This document shows, one piece after another, positions 7,481-14,129 of a DNA stretch of 14,146 nt (position 1 is the first letter of the stretch; every line of letters begins with the position of its first letter). The notes under the pieces were generated by a model that searched no databases, was not told the DNA's origin, and saw only the letters and a program-made list of their open reading frames with translations. Location of the stretch: contig JAXDZY010000123.1 of assembly GCA_034086685.1 (NCBI GenBank), positions 1-14,146 of the forward strand. Direction: 5' to 3'. Source of the stretch: TWA4 sp034086685 (GTDB lineage Bacteria > Bacillota > Clostridia > Lachnospirales > Lachnospiraceae). Both the position numbers and the translations under genes were made by a program.

Positions 7481-7509
7481 TTGACGAATGAAAAAATGGC
7501 AGGTATACT
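7481..7509 (+). promoter_or_regulatory. Sigma-A promoter for the nucleosidase gene
   Basis: TTGACG (7481-7486) and TATACT (7504-7509) are separated by exactly 17 bases, each one base off consensus. The start of the nucleosidase gene is 36-48 bases further on, so the leader is short. This is one of the clearest promoters in the window. Confidence 0.8.
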
Positions 7510-7544
7510 TGAGAAAATAATAAAAATATCAGAAAGGGATAGGG

Positions 7545-8249
7545 TTGGATAAAGATATGTTAGCGATAATAGGAGCAATGGATGAAGAAGTCAGCAGAAT
7601 TAAAGAGGTTATGACCAATGTGGCAATTGAAACAAAAGCGGGGATGGATTTTTATAAAGGTAAACTTACTGGGAAAGATGCCGTAGTAGTCCGTTGTGGT
7701 ATCGGTAAAGTTAATGCAGGTATGTGCACACAGATTCTTGTTGATTGTTATCAGGCAGATGTGATAATTAATACAGGGATTGCAGGTTCACTACAGGCTA
7801 AGATTGACATTGGAGATATTGTTTTGTCAGATGATACGCTTCAGCATGATATGGATGCGACTGGATTTGGGTACCCTGTGGGCGTAATCCCCAGAATGGA
7901 ACAATCTGTATTCAGAGCAGATGAAAGATTGATTGTAATTGCGGAAAACGCCTGCAGAAAAGTAAATCCGGAAATCGGCGTTCATGTAGGAAGAGTTGTA
8001 AGCGGAGATCAGTTTATTTCCGATAAAACCAAAAAGAACTGGCTGGTTGAGAATTTCGGTGGCTATTGCTGTGAGATGGAAGGGGCTGCAATCGCTCAGG
8101 CAGCATATCTGAATCATGTTCCTTTTTTGATCGTACGTGCTATTTCAGATAAAGCAGATGACAGTGCTACAATGGATTATTCAGAATTTGAGGCAAAAGC
8201 AATTACGCATAGTGTCAATCTTATTCTGGAAATTGCTCAAAAGCTGTAA
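7545..8249 (+). CDS. mtnN: 5'-methylthioadenosine/S-adenosylhomocysteine nucleosidase
   Basis: A 234-residue cytosolic enzyme that splits 5'-methylthioadenosine and S-adenosylhomocysteine to adenine plus the thioribose or S-ribosylhomocysteine, clearing products of polyamine synthesis and methylation. The family start I-I-G-A-M-D-E-E-V is present, with Glu15 as the expected proton donor. C-C-E-M-E-G-A-A-I-A-Q holds Glu177 and Glu179, and R-A-I-S-D-K-A-D holds the catalytic Asp202. Two starts compete: TTG 7545 behind AAAGGG (7533-7538), and ATG 7557, which gives the usual family N-terminus but has a more distant AGGG. The TTG was kept on its ribosome site; the difference is four residues. It is a single-gene unit with its own promoter; no luxS or methionine genes are adjacent. 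Confidence 0.94.
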   Translation: MDKDMLAIIGAMDEEVSRIKEVMTNVAIETKAGMDFYKGKLTGKDAVVVRCGIGKVNAGMCTQILVDCYQADVIINTGIAGSLQAKIDIGDIVLSDDTLQHDMDATGFGYPVGVIPRMEQSVFRADERLIVIAENACRKVNPEIGVHVGRVVSGDQFISDKTKKNWLVENFGGYCCEMEGAAIAQAAYLNHVPFLIVRAISDKADDSATMDYSEFEAKAITHSVNLILEIAQKL

Positions 8250-8327
8250 TCAGAAGAATGTAGTTTTTTTGAATTTGTATGTGCAGAAAATGAAATTATT
8301 TGTCGTACGATTTTAGTCTCATTTATC

Positions 8328-8356
8328 TTTTCAAGACTCCTGTAAAAGTGTATAAT
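8328..8356 (+). promoter_or_regulatory. Probable promoter of the three-helix membrane protein gene
   Basis: A perfect TATAAT (8351-8356) is preceded at 17 bases by TTTTCA (8328-8333), which agrees with TTGACA at four positions. The GTG start at 8403 is 46 bases beyond the -10 box, behind a full AGGAGG site. Confidence 0.6.
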
Positions 8357-8402
8357 TACATTCGTAAAAATCTGAAGGTCTCAGAAACAGGAGGTATTAT
8401 AA

Positions 8403-9272
8403 GTGGAGAAATTTCTGGCATCAGCAATCCCTGTTTATGTCATGGCAGTTCTTACTGTTGCAGGTATACTGGGAACATGGGTAACAGGCTTTTATTACCG
8501 ACAGATGATAAATCAGACCGAGAATATGATGAGTGCACGCAATTCATTTCTACTTCAGATGAGAAACAGGTTTGAAAATACATACCGTGTGAATAAAGGA
8601 ATCAATAATGTACAGCTGTTTGTAGAAAGACAATTAAAAGGAAACCGTTTCCTTGGAATCAGTGTGGAGAAAGCAGGTAAGGCATCACAAAAATCAGCTT
8701 TAGTGTGTTTGATTTTCGGAGGCGCTGTTACTTTGCTCCGGCAGGTTAATGGTTTTGTAACCGGCCAGATCGTTACTTCTCTGGGAATTACAATGTTCTG
8801 CTTTATTACAGGTTTTTGTGTATACTATCTTTCTGATATGGAATATGTACAGGAGCAATTAAGGATTCAGCTGGAGGAATATTTCTCCAATACGCTAACT
8901 AAAAGGCTGGCTAATTCCAGAGAAGAGGAAAAAGTTCTGACCAGAGCGGAAAACCGTTTAGAATCTGGTAGAAAAGATAGTATCCGATCAGATAATAATC
9001 GGGCAGAAGGGCGGAAGAAAAGAAGTTCCATGCCGAATACGTTTTTTTCGGACGATATGGAAAAAAACGGACAAGATCATTCTGGTGATAAAAATGATAT
9101 GGATCAAGAGGGAGAAAGTCATTTTACGGAGGAAGATATACAATACCTCAGACAAAGTCTTGAACGGATAGCTGCAGGCAGAGATAGAAATCTCAGTAAT
9201 GAAAAGAAGCATCATTTTTCTGCAAAGGAAGAAAAGATGATTGATGATATTCTGAGAGAATATTTCGTTTGA
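8403..9272 (+). CDS. Unknown membrane protein, three helices and charged tail
   Basis: A 289-residue protein that I do not recognise beyond a feeling that similar genes exist in Lachnospiraceae. Hydrophobic segments lie at about residues 7-29, 98-118 and 123-146. Between the first two is a polar, Asn/Arg-rich stretch of about 65 residues. After residue 150 comes a hydrophilic tail rich in Glu, Lys and Asp, probably disordered and cytoplasmic, ending in an ordered-looking segment around residues 235-289 (F-T-E-E-D-I-Q-Y-L-R-Q-S-L-E and K-M-I-D-D-I-L-R-E-Y). No catalytic motif or signal-peptide cleavage site is seen. The GTG start is chosen because AGGAGG (8389-8394) stands eight bases ahead. 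It forms its own unit between the promoter at 8328 and the terminator at 9327. Confidence 0.8.
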   Translation: MEKFLASAIPVYVMAVLTVAGILGTWVTGFYYRQMINQTENMMSARNSFLLQMRNRFENTYRVNKGINNVQLFVERQLKGNRFLGISVEKAGKASQKSALVCLIFGGAVTLLRQVNGFVTGQIVTSLGITMFCFITGFCVYYLSDMEYVQEQLRIQLEEYFSNTLTKRLANSREEEKVLTRAENRLESGRKDSIRSDNNRAEGRKKRSSMPNTFFSDDMEKNGQDHSGDKNDMDQEGESHFTEEDIQYLRQSLERIAAGRDRNLSNEKKHHFSAKEEKMIDDILREYFV

Positions 9273-9326
9273 TGAGGTTTTTTTGAGTATGCTGGATAAG
9301 GAATGATCAGAACAAATCAGAATTGG

Positions 9327-9351
9327 GGACAGTTTGAAACTGTCCTTTTTT
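9327..9351 (+). terminator. Rho-independent terminator
   Basis: GGACAGTTT (9327-9335) and AAACTGTCC (9337-9345) are perfect complements around a single G, so the real stem is about 7 bp with a 5-base loop. It is followed directly by six T (9346-9351). It ends the transcript of the three-helix membrane protein gene. Confidence 0.9.
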
Positions 9352-9390
9352 GAGTATTTTCAGAGTTTTTAATGTGTTTTCTCTTTTTCC

Positions 9391-9419
9391 TTTACAGAAA
9401 ATCCGTTTCGTTTTATACT
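9391..9419 (+). promoter_or_regulatory. Sigma-A promoter for the small protein and mrp operon
   Basis: TTTACA (9391-9396) and TATACT (9414-9419) are 17 bases apart, each one base off consensus. The ATG of the 89-residue protein follows 35 bases later. No terminator is seen before the mrp-type gene, so transcription probably continues into it and the gene behind it. Confidence 0.75.
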
Positions 9420-9454
9420 AGAACATACTGGACAAAACGACAGGAGGATGCAAC

Positions 9455-9724
9455 ATGTTCCGTTTATGGGGGAAAATAATGAAAAGTAACCATTTGATAA
9501 AAGATATGGTTTATTGTGATGAGAGCGATTTAAATCGTACCCGGAAAATTTTCAAGGGTGTTGAAGAAATTTGTCTGGCATATGATCTGGCAAATCCAAT
9601 CTGGCTTGAATCAACGATTCAGGAATTTAAACGCCATAATAAATGTCGTTTCGGGAAAGATAATTTTATTGAAGCAATTGATTTTGATTATTTGGAAATT
9701 CAGGTTCTGGAAGAAGATTATTAA
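9455..9724 (+). CDS. Small conserved protein of unknown function
   Basis: An 89-residue soluble, acidic protein with no signal peptide, membrane segment or Cys cluster. It starts M-F-R-L-W-G-K-I, contains P-I-W-L-E-S-T-I-Q-E-F-K-R-H and ends in A-I-D-F-D-Y-L-E-I-Q-V-L-E-E-D. I recall near-identical small proteins in Lachnospiraceae genomes, always without a function. AGGAGG (9442-9447) lies seven bases before the ATG, and a clear promoter precedes it, so the gene is certainly expressed as such. It lies 44 bases upstream of the mrp-type gene and probably shares its transcript, which may hint at a link to Fe-S cluster work, but that is only context. Confidence 0.85.
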   Translation: MFRLWGKIMKSNHLIKDMVYCDESDLNRTRKIFKGVEEICLAYDLANPIWLESTIQEFKRHNKCRFGKDNFIEAIDFDYLEIQVLEEDY

Positions 9725-9768
9725 GAAAACAGAATAAATGGATCCAGATATTCGGATAGGAGAAGAAA

Positions 9769-10689
9769 ATGGAAGAAATGGGTAAAGGACAGAATATAGA
9801 AATGGATGAGAAACAGAATAAAAAGCAGGATAATCAGGATTGTTCCAGTTGCAGTAGTAAAACCTGTGACAAAAAAGACTGCAAAACATGCGCAAATAAA
9901 AAGAAAATCATGAAAATACCAGCTAATCCGATGAATCATATTAAGCATGTGGTGGGAATTGTAAGTGGCAAAGGTGGGGTTGGAAAGTCATCTGTTACTT
10001 CCATGATTGCAGTGGAATTACTGCGCAGGGGATATAAAGTGGGCATTCTGGATGCAGATGTGACAGGGCCGTCTATTCCACAGATTTTCGGTGTGCACAC
10101 AGTAGCCAAAAGCGGAAAGAGCAAGGGTATTGAACCTGTAGAAACTCCTTCGGGGATCAAAATGATGTCTGTTAATGTACTGCTGGAGGCAGAAGACACG
10201 CCGGTTGTATGGAGAGGTCCGGTTATTACAGGTGTTGTAAAGCAGTTCTGGACAGATGTTTTATGGAGAGACCTTGATTATCTTTTGATTGATATGCCTC
10301 CCGGAACTGGTGATGTAGCACTTACTGTATTTCAGTCATTACCGGTAGATGGGTTGGTTATGGTCACTTCTCCTCAGACTCTGGTTGGAATGATCGTGAA
10401 AAAAGCGTGTAAAATGGCGGATAAATTAAATGTTCCGATTTTGGGTCTGATTGAAAATTACAGTTATATTGTTTGCTCTGATTGCGGAAATAAAATGCCT
10501 GTTTTCGGGAAAAGCAGGGTTGAGTCATTTGCGAAGGAAAATAATCTGCAGGTTCTTGCAAAACTGCCTGTAGATGAAAAACTGGCTGAATCGGGAGATG
10601 AGGGTACTATTGAACAATATATCAATGAGGACATGACTCGGGCAGTAGAAACAATTATAAAAATGCTGGATAAAAAGGTTACTGATTAA
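9769..10689 (+). CDS. mrp: Mrp/NBP35-type Fe-S cluster carrier ATPase
   Basis: A 306-residue deviant-Walker P-loop ATPase that carries and hands over Fe-S clusters to apo-proteins in the cytosol. The Walker A loop is Gly67-Lys-Gly-Gly-Val-Gly-Lys-Ser74, with the signature lysine at position 68. L-D-A-D-V-T-G-P-S-I-P follows, and I-D-M-P-P-G-T-G-D marks Walker B. The paired C-x-x-C that holds the bridging cluster in the dimer is Cys236/Cys239. The N-terminal 60 residues are unlike the DUF59 form: they are polar and carry five cysteines (25, 28, 33, 38, 41), recalling the N-terminal cluster of eukaryotic Nbp35. The start has AGGAG (9758-9762) six bases ahead. The gene behind it starts only 32 bases after the stop. 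Confidence 0.95.
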   Translation: MEEMGKGQNIEMDEKQNKKQDNQDCSSCSSKTCDKKDCKTCANKKKIMKIPANPMNHIKHVVGIVSGKGGVGKSSVTSMIAVELLRRGYKVGILDADVTGPSIPQIFGVHTVAKSGKSKGIEPVETPSGIKMMSVNVLLEAEDTPVVWRGPVITGVVKQFWTDVLWRDLDYLLIDMPPGTGDVALTVFQSLPVDGLVMVTSPQTLVGMIVKKACKMADKLNVPILGLIENYSYIVCSDCGNKMPVFGKSRVESFAKENNLQVLAKLPVDEKLAESGDEGTIEQYINEDMTRAVETIIKMLDKKVTD

Positions 10690-10721
10690 AAAAGTTGAAT
10701 AAATAATGGAAAGACAGAGAT

Positions 10722-11714
10722 ATGGAAAACTCATACAGATACGAAGCTGCTGTTCTGGGAGATGGTCCGGCAGCATTATTTGCAGGATATTTGCTGAAAA
10801 AGAACAGAATCCGTTTTGTGATTTTGGATGAAGTAAATCCGGGAAATCAGATATCGGACTCAGTGCAGAAACTTACAGATGATGGGCAGAAGTCAGTACA
10901 GATATTTGAAGACGACATATCACAAGAAGGAAAAAATTTTGTTCAGGATGTTTATCGGAGATTGGCTTTTCAGGTTGGAATTCATGAAAATCATCTTTTT
11001 GATCCGAATGAAGAAGAAATGGCAAGATTCAGAACTCTTTTGGCAGCAGAATTGCAGGGGGAGCTTCGGGAGAGAAAAAAAGTCATTAATATTGTTGCTC
11101 AGAATGGTTTCGTATTGTTAAAATGTGCAGATCAGGTGCTGGATGCGGATGTACTGATCAGTCAGGAAAATATTATACGGGCGGGATATTCAGCTCAGTT
11201 GATTATGGAGAAAAAACAGGCACATCTGGAAGAATATATGAGACGGCTCAGAATCAGACAGGGGAAACGTACACTCAGAAAAATGGTATACGTGACACAT
11301 TCCAAGAGTTGGTTTTATGCCAGGGAAGTTGTAATGCAATTTGCCGTAAAACGGGGTGTAGCTCCGGTGAATCCATTTATGACGTATGGATTTTATATGA
11401 ATGGCAAGGTGGAAAGAGATGAAGTAATTGAATGCTGCCATCAGTTGATTCGGACATCGGATGAACTTTGGGTTTTCGGTCCTGTTTCGGAGGCAATTCT
11501 GACAGATATTGCAGTGGCTGTTATGGAGGGAAAAGAAGTTCATTTCTTTTCCATATCCGAAAACGCTTCTGAAATCCGTGAACTTCAGCTTGAAGATATT
11601 ATTTTTGAAAGAGAAGTTCATGCAGGCCAGATTAAGAAATCAGATTTACTGAATTTTGTTCGGTGTACGACCCCCAGAAAACTGGATTATGTGCAGATGT
11701 CATTATTCGATTAA
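10722..11714 (+). CDS. Two-domain protein: dinucleotide-binding-like N-terminus plus DUF7768-like C-terminus
   Basis: A 330-residue protein of unclear function. Residues about 7-40 read like a Rossmann beta-alpha-beta unit for FAD or NAD: A-A-V-L-G13-D-G15-P-A-A with a hydrophobic helix and a second strand ending in Asp-Glu. The rest of that half lacks flavoenzyme motifs that I can see. From about residue 187 to 280 a second domain begins with M-V-Y-V-T-H-S and includes N-P-F-M-T-Y-G, then C-C-H-Q-L-I-R-T-S-D-E-L-W-V-F-G-P and a final V-H-F-F. It resembles the DUF7768/nucleoside 2-deoxyribosyltransferase-like fold. The last 50 residues are polar. A moderate GGAAAG site (10708-10713) precedes the ATG. 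It directly follows mrp, 32 bases apart. Domain assignments are by eye; the fusion is unusual. Confidence 0.75.
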   Translation: MENSYRYEAAVLGDGPAALFAGYLLKKNRIRFVILDEVNPGNQISDSVQKLTDDGQKSVQIFEDDISQEGKNFVQDVYRRLAFQVGIHENHLFDPNEEEMARFRTLLAAELQGELRERKKVINIVAQNGFVLLKCADQVLDADVLISQENIIRAGYSAQLIMEKKQAHLEEYMRRLRIRQGKRTLRKMVYVTHSKSWFYAREVVMQFAVKRGVAPVNPFMTYGFYMNGKVERDEVIECCHQLIRTSDELWVFGPVSEAILTDIAVAVMEGKEVHFFSISENASEIRELQLEDIIFEREVHAGQIKKSDLLNFVRCTTPRKLDYVQMSLFD

Positions 11715-11814
11715 AGAGGAGGATATACAAAAAGTATTCAATTTCGAAACTGACTGTCCTGATTTAAATTGTAAAAATTGGATATTTATAAAAAGACACC
11801 TGGAGCTTATGATA

Positions 11815-11844
11815 TCTGAATAAAAAAGTATTCAGAGGACAAGT
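11815..11844 (+). promoter_or_regulatory. Hairpin overlapping the ribosome binding site of the pyridoxamine kinase gene
   Basis: TCTGAATA (11815-11822) and TATTCAGA (11829-11836) form a perfect 8-bp stem with loop AAAAAG. The ribosome site AGAGGA (11834-11839) shares its first three bases with the right arm, and ATG follows at 11845. Folding would partly hide the ribosome site, which could dampen translation. The stem is AT-rich and weak, so an effect is only possible. Confidence 0.45.
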
Positions 11845-12720
11845 ATGAAAAATATGAATTCAAATAAACATAACCACCAGAAAAAAATAGCAGTTATCAA
11901 TGATTTCTCAGGATTTGGAAGGTGTTCTCTTGCGGTATCGCTTCCCATTATTTCGACGATGAAGATTCAATGCTGTCCGTTGCCTACATCTGTATTTTCC
12001 AATCATACCGGGTTTGACAGTTTTTATTTTCAGGATTTTACGGAGCATATGAATCCGTATATTGGCGAGTGGAGAAAGCTGGGATTAAAGTTTAATGGAA
12101 TTACAAGTGGTTTTCTCGGATCAAAACAACAGATAGAAATTGTGAAACATTTTATTGATGAATTCAGAATGGAGGAAACACTGGTACTCATCGATCCTGT
12201 TATGGGTGATAATGGAGAGCCGTATGCTACGTATACTGAGGAAATGTGTCAGGAGATGAAAAAACTGGTATCGTATGCAGATATTCTTACCCCTAATTTA
12301 ACTGAGGCATGCATTTTAACTGATACTCCTTATCGTCAGAACGGATGGAAGATGGCTGAGATCCAGGAATTGGCGTGGAAACTTCAGAAAATGGGACCGA
12401 AAAAGGTTGTAATTACCGGAATTATTCAGGGGGATTTCATAGCAAATTATTGTTATGATGCTGTAGAATGTGAGAATAATGCAGATTATAGGGGCAAATT
12501 TATGCGAACACATAAAATTGGATCAACCAGATCCGGAACGGGAGATATTTTTGCAGCTATAGTGGCGGCTGATGCAGTAAATGGCGTACCATTTGAAAAA
12601 TCTGTCAGGAAAGCTTCCGGATTCATCAAAAAATGTATTCAGAAATCTATAGAGATGGATATTCCATTGACGGATGGAGTATGTTTTGAAGAGGTTCTTT
12701 CGCAGTTGCATGTAGGTTAA
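11845..12720 (+). CDS. Pyridoxamine kinase (PdxY/ThiD-like, ribokinase family)
   Basis: A 291-residue cytosolic kinase of the PfkB/ribokinase superfamily that phosphorylates pyridoxamine/pyridoxal in vitamin B6 salvage. It starts with a polar stretch of 14 residues, then I-A-V-I-N-D-F-S-G-F-G-R-C-S-L, the typical N-terminus of the Firmicute pyridoxamine kinase group. I-D-P-V-M-G-D-N-G lies mid-way, followed by L-T-P-N-L-T-E-A. The C-terminal anion-hole motif is Gly231-Thr-Gly-Asp234, with Asp234 as catalytic base. Length is normal and no residue seems missing. ATG 11845 follows AGAGGA by five bases. The gene is separated from the upstream one by 130 bases and ends in a strong terminator. Related hydroxymethylpyrimidine kinases share the fold but not the D-F-S-G-F-G-R-C-S-L start. 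Confidence 0.92.
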   Translation: MKNMNSNKHNHQKKIAVINDFSGFGRCSLAVSLPIISTMKIQCCPLPTSVFSNHTGFDSFYFQDFTEHMNPYIGEWRKLGLKFNGITSGFLGSKQQIEIVKHFIDEFRMEETLVLIDPVMGDNGEPYATYTEEMCQEMKKLVSYADILTPNLTEACILTDTPYRQNGWKMAEIQELAWKLQKMGPKKVVITGIIQGDFIANYCYDAVECENNADYRGKFMRTHKIGSTRSGTGDIFAAIVAADAVNGVPFEKSVRKASGFIKKCIQKSIEMDIPLTDGVCFEEVLSQLHVG

Positions 12721-12772
12721 TTTGATAAAATCAGTTTATACAGGTAACTTTGGCAAATTGTTGAAATATTTT

Positions 12773-12812
12773 AAGCTGGAAATGCAATAGTTAGAGCATT
12801 TCCGGCTTTTTT
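12773..12812 (+). terminator. Rho-independent terminator
   Basis: The arms at 12773-12785 and 12796-12808 pair over 13 positions with one G-U, enclosing a 10-base loop. The right arm runs into six T (12807-12812). It lies 52 bases after the pyridoxamine kinase stop. Confidence 0.92.
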
Positions 12813-12813
12813 G

Positions 12814-12822
12814 TGTTATATT
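12814..12822 (+). promoter_or_regulatory. Possible extended -10 promoter for the hydrolase operon
   Basis: TGTTATATT has the TGn extension and a five-of-six match to TATAAT. It starts right after the T-run of the preceding terminator, and the hydrolase start is about 33 bases downstream. No -35 box is seen, since the position falls in the terminator stem. Confidence 0.4.
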
Positions 12823-12855
12823 AGAGATATATTGAAAAAGATTTGAGGGATGAGA

Positions 12856-13869
12856 GTGAAAAAAATACGATTAAATATGAAAAGCAAAAAGGGCTATTCA
12901 TGTATAGAAGATCAGGATTATACAGAACAGATGAAAATGGTTGTTGAACCTTATCTGAACAATTTAAAAAAAGACGGCTGGTATGAGCGTGAGAAAGGGA
13001 AGTATCTCTATTATGAAGAATATATGGCAGAAAGTGCAGTCGGAACAGTTATTATAGCACATGGTTTTACAGAGAGTGTGGAAAAATATAAAGAAGTGAT
13101 CTTCTATTTTTTGAAAGAACATTATAATGTTTTTTTATTGGATCACAGGGGACATGGAAAATCAGTAAGGGAAGTAAAAAACAGTGATTTTTCTCTTACT
13201 CATGTAAAAAAATTCGGAGACTATGTAGAAGATTTTAGAGGTTTTATTGAGGAAATCGTTGTGTGCGATGCGGGCACGGAAATACCTTTTTACATATTTG
13301 CCCATTCTATGGGAGGTGCTATTGCAATCAGATATCTCCAGATGTATCCGGGCAGAATATCAAAAGTCATATTGACAGCCCCTATGCTTGATATAAAGAT
13401 GGGAATTCCTCCGATTCAGGCGGAAGCGATTTCATGTTATATGGTCAAAACAGGAAGAGGGGAAGAATATATTGCCGGGCAGAAGCCTTTCAGTAAAGAA
13501 GCTTCGTTTAAAGAAAGCTCCGGTTCCAGCAGGGAACGTTATGAATATTACTTTAATAAAAAAACAGTAAATCCTGAATTGCAGAATAATGCAGGAAGTT
13601 ATTCATGGCTTTATGAAGCGTTAAAAGCTGTGAAACAGATTGAAAAAGAAAAAAGAAAAATACAGATTCCAATGTGCATATTTACGGCAGAGTATGATGC
13701 TCTGGTATCACGGAGAGGGCAGATTGATCTTGCAAAGAAAACTCCGGATTCATATCTCGTCCTGGTAGAAGGTACAAAGCACGAGATTTATATGGCACCG
13801 GCCAGAATTCAGAGTCAGTATTGGAGATATATTTTCTGTTTTTTGAAGAAAGGTGAGGAGGTGAAGTAA
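12856..13869 (+). CDS. Alpha/beta hydrolase, monoacylglycerol lipase / lysophospholipase type
   Basis: A 337-residue serine hydrolase of the Hydrolase_4 (serine aminopeptidase S33-like) group, probably cytosolic since no signal peptide is seen; it likely cleaves acyl esters such as monoacylglycerols or lysophospholipids. H-G-F-T-E-S carries the oxyanion-hole region and D-H-R-G-H-G-K-S follows, as is typical. The triad, numbered from GTG, is Ser151 in A-H-S-M-G-G, Asp281 in T-A-E-Y-D-A-L, and His309 in G-T-K-H-E-I-Y. GTG 12856 is chosen because GAGGG (12845-12849) is six bases ahead; the in-frame ATG at 12850 directly abuts that site and would leave no spacer. It is followed after two bases by the acetyltransferase fragment, so the two were translationally linked. 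The natural substrate cannot be read from sequence. Confidence 0.88.
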   Translation: MKKIRLNMKSKKGYSCIEDQDYTEQMKMVVEPYLNNLKKDGWYEREKGKYLYYEEYMAESAVGTVIIAHGFTESVEKYKEVIFYFLKEHYNVFLLDHRGHGKSVREVKNSDFSLTHVKKFGDYVEDFRGFIEEIVVCDAGTEIPFYIFAHSMGGAIAIRYLQMYPGRISKVILTAPMLDIKMGIPPIQAEAISCYMVKTGRGEEYIAGQKPFSKEASFKESSGSSRERYEYYFNKKTVNPELQNNAGSYSWLYEALKAVKQIEKEKRKIQIPMCIFTAEYDALVSRRGQIDLAKKTPDSYLVLVEGTKHEIYMAPARIQSQYWRYIFCFLKKGEEVK

Positions 13870-13871
13870 TA

Positions 13872-14066
13872 ATGAATGATGATTTTGAACCTGTTGATAT
13901 GGAGAAATGGGAGAGGAGAGAACATTTTTGGTATTATACCAATACATTGAGAACAAGTTATCAGATGAATGTGGATATAGATATTACTGTTTTCTATAAT
14001 TGGACCAGGGGCTGTCGGGAAATAGACAGTCGTAACAGGGGGAGTTATGGTTCATCAGAATCATAA
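13872..14066 (+). pseudogene. Truncated chloramphenicol-acetyltransferase-like gene (CatA-like O-acetyltransferase)
   Basis: The open frame gives 64 residues. The first 39 (F-E-P-V-D-M-E-K-W-E-R-R-E-H-F then S-Y-Q-M-N-V-D-I-D-I-T) look like the N-terminus of type A chloramphenicol acetyltransferases, which are about 210-220 residues long. After that the frame reads into unrelated sequence and ends inside a palindrome. No other frame downstream resumes the family, so the central and C-terminal parts, with the catalytic H-x-x-x-D-G, are absent rather than frameshifted. The front end is well kept: AGGAGGTG (13856-13863) precedes the ATG by eight bases, and the gap to the hydrolase stop is two bases. 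The peptide should have no acetyltransferase activity. Many CatA-like proteins of this kind do not act on chloramphenicol even when complete. Confidence 0.7.
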
Positions 14067-14076
14067 CTCCCCCTGT
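14035..14076. repeat. Long perfect palindrome at the end of the truncated acetyltransferase gene
   Basis: ACAGGGGGAGTTATG (14035-14049) is exactly complementary to 14062-14076. Four more pairs, one of them G-U, continue inward, giving a 19-bp stem with the loop ATCA. No T-run follows on either strand. A shorter pair, CTGTC (14012-14016) with GACAG (14025-14029), lies just upstream. It may be a terminator without a tail, a processed-RNA end, or the remains of a small inverted-repeat element inserted into the acetyltransferase gene. Confidence 0.75.
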
Positions 14077-14094
14077 AAATTTGCCTAAAATAAG

Positions 14095-14123
14095 AAAAAA
14101 GGTGGCTAACGACTACCACCTTT
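14095..14123 (-). terminator. Rho-independent terminator of a leftward gene beyond the window
   Basis: On the minus strand AAAGGTGG (14123-14116) and CCACCTTT (14105-14098) form an 8-bp stem with a 10-base loop, ending in six T (14100-14095). This fits the end of a minus-strand transcript whose gene lies to the right of the window. The + strand also has TTTCTT behind the stem, so it may work both ways. Confidence 0.65.
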
Positions 14124-14129
14124 CTTCCG

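Noticed and set aside
8250..8327. Terminator for the nucleosidase gene
   Set aside because: A run of seven T occurs near 8265, but no stem precedes it; only the 8-base palindrome TCGTACGA is nearby, which is too short to count.
8300..8575. A + strand frame overlapping the start of the three-helix membrane protein gene
   Set aside because: It spans the promoter and ribosome site of the GTG-started gene, has no ribosome site of its own and no recognisable protein character.
11123..11621. Alternative frames on both strands inside the DUF7768-like gene
   Set aside because: They are out of frame with a complete 330-residue gene, lack ribosome sites and show no family motifs.
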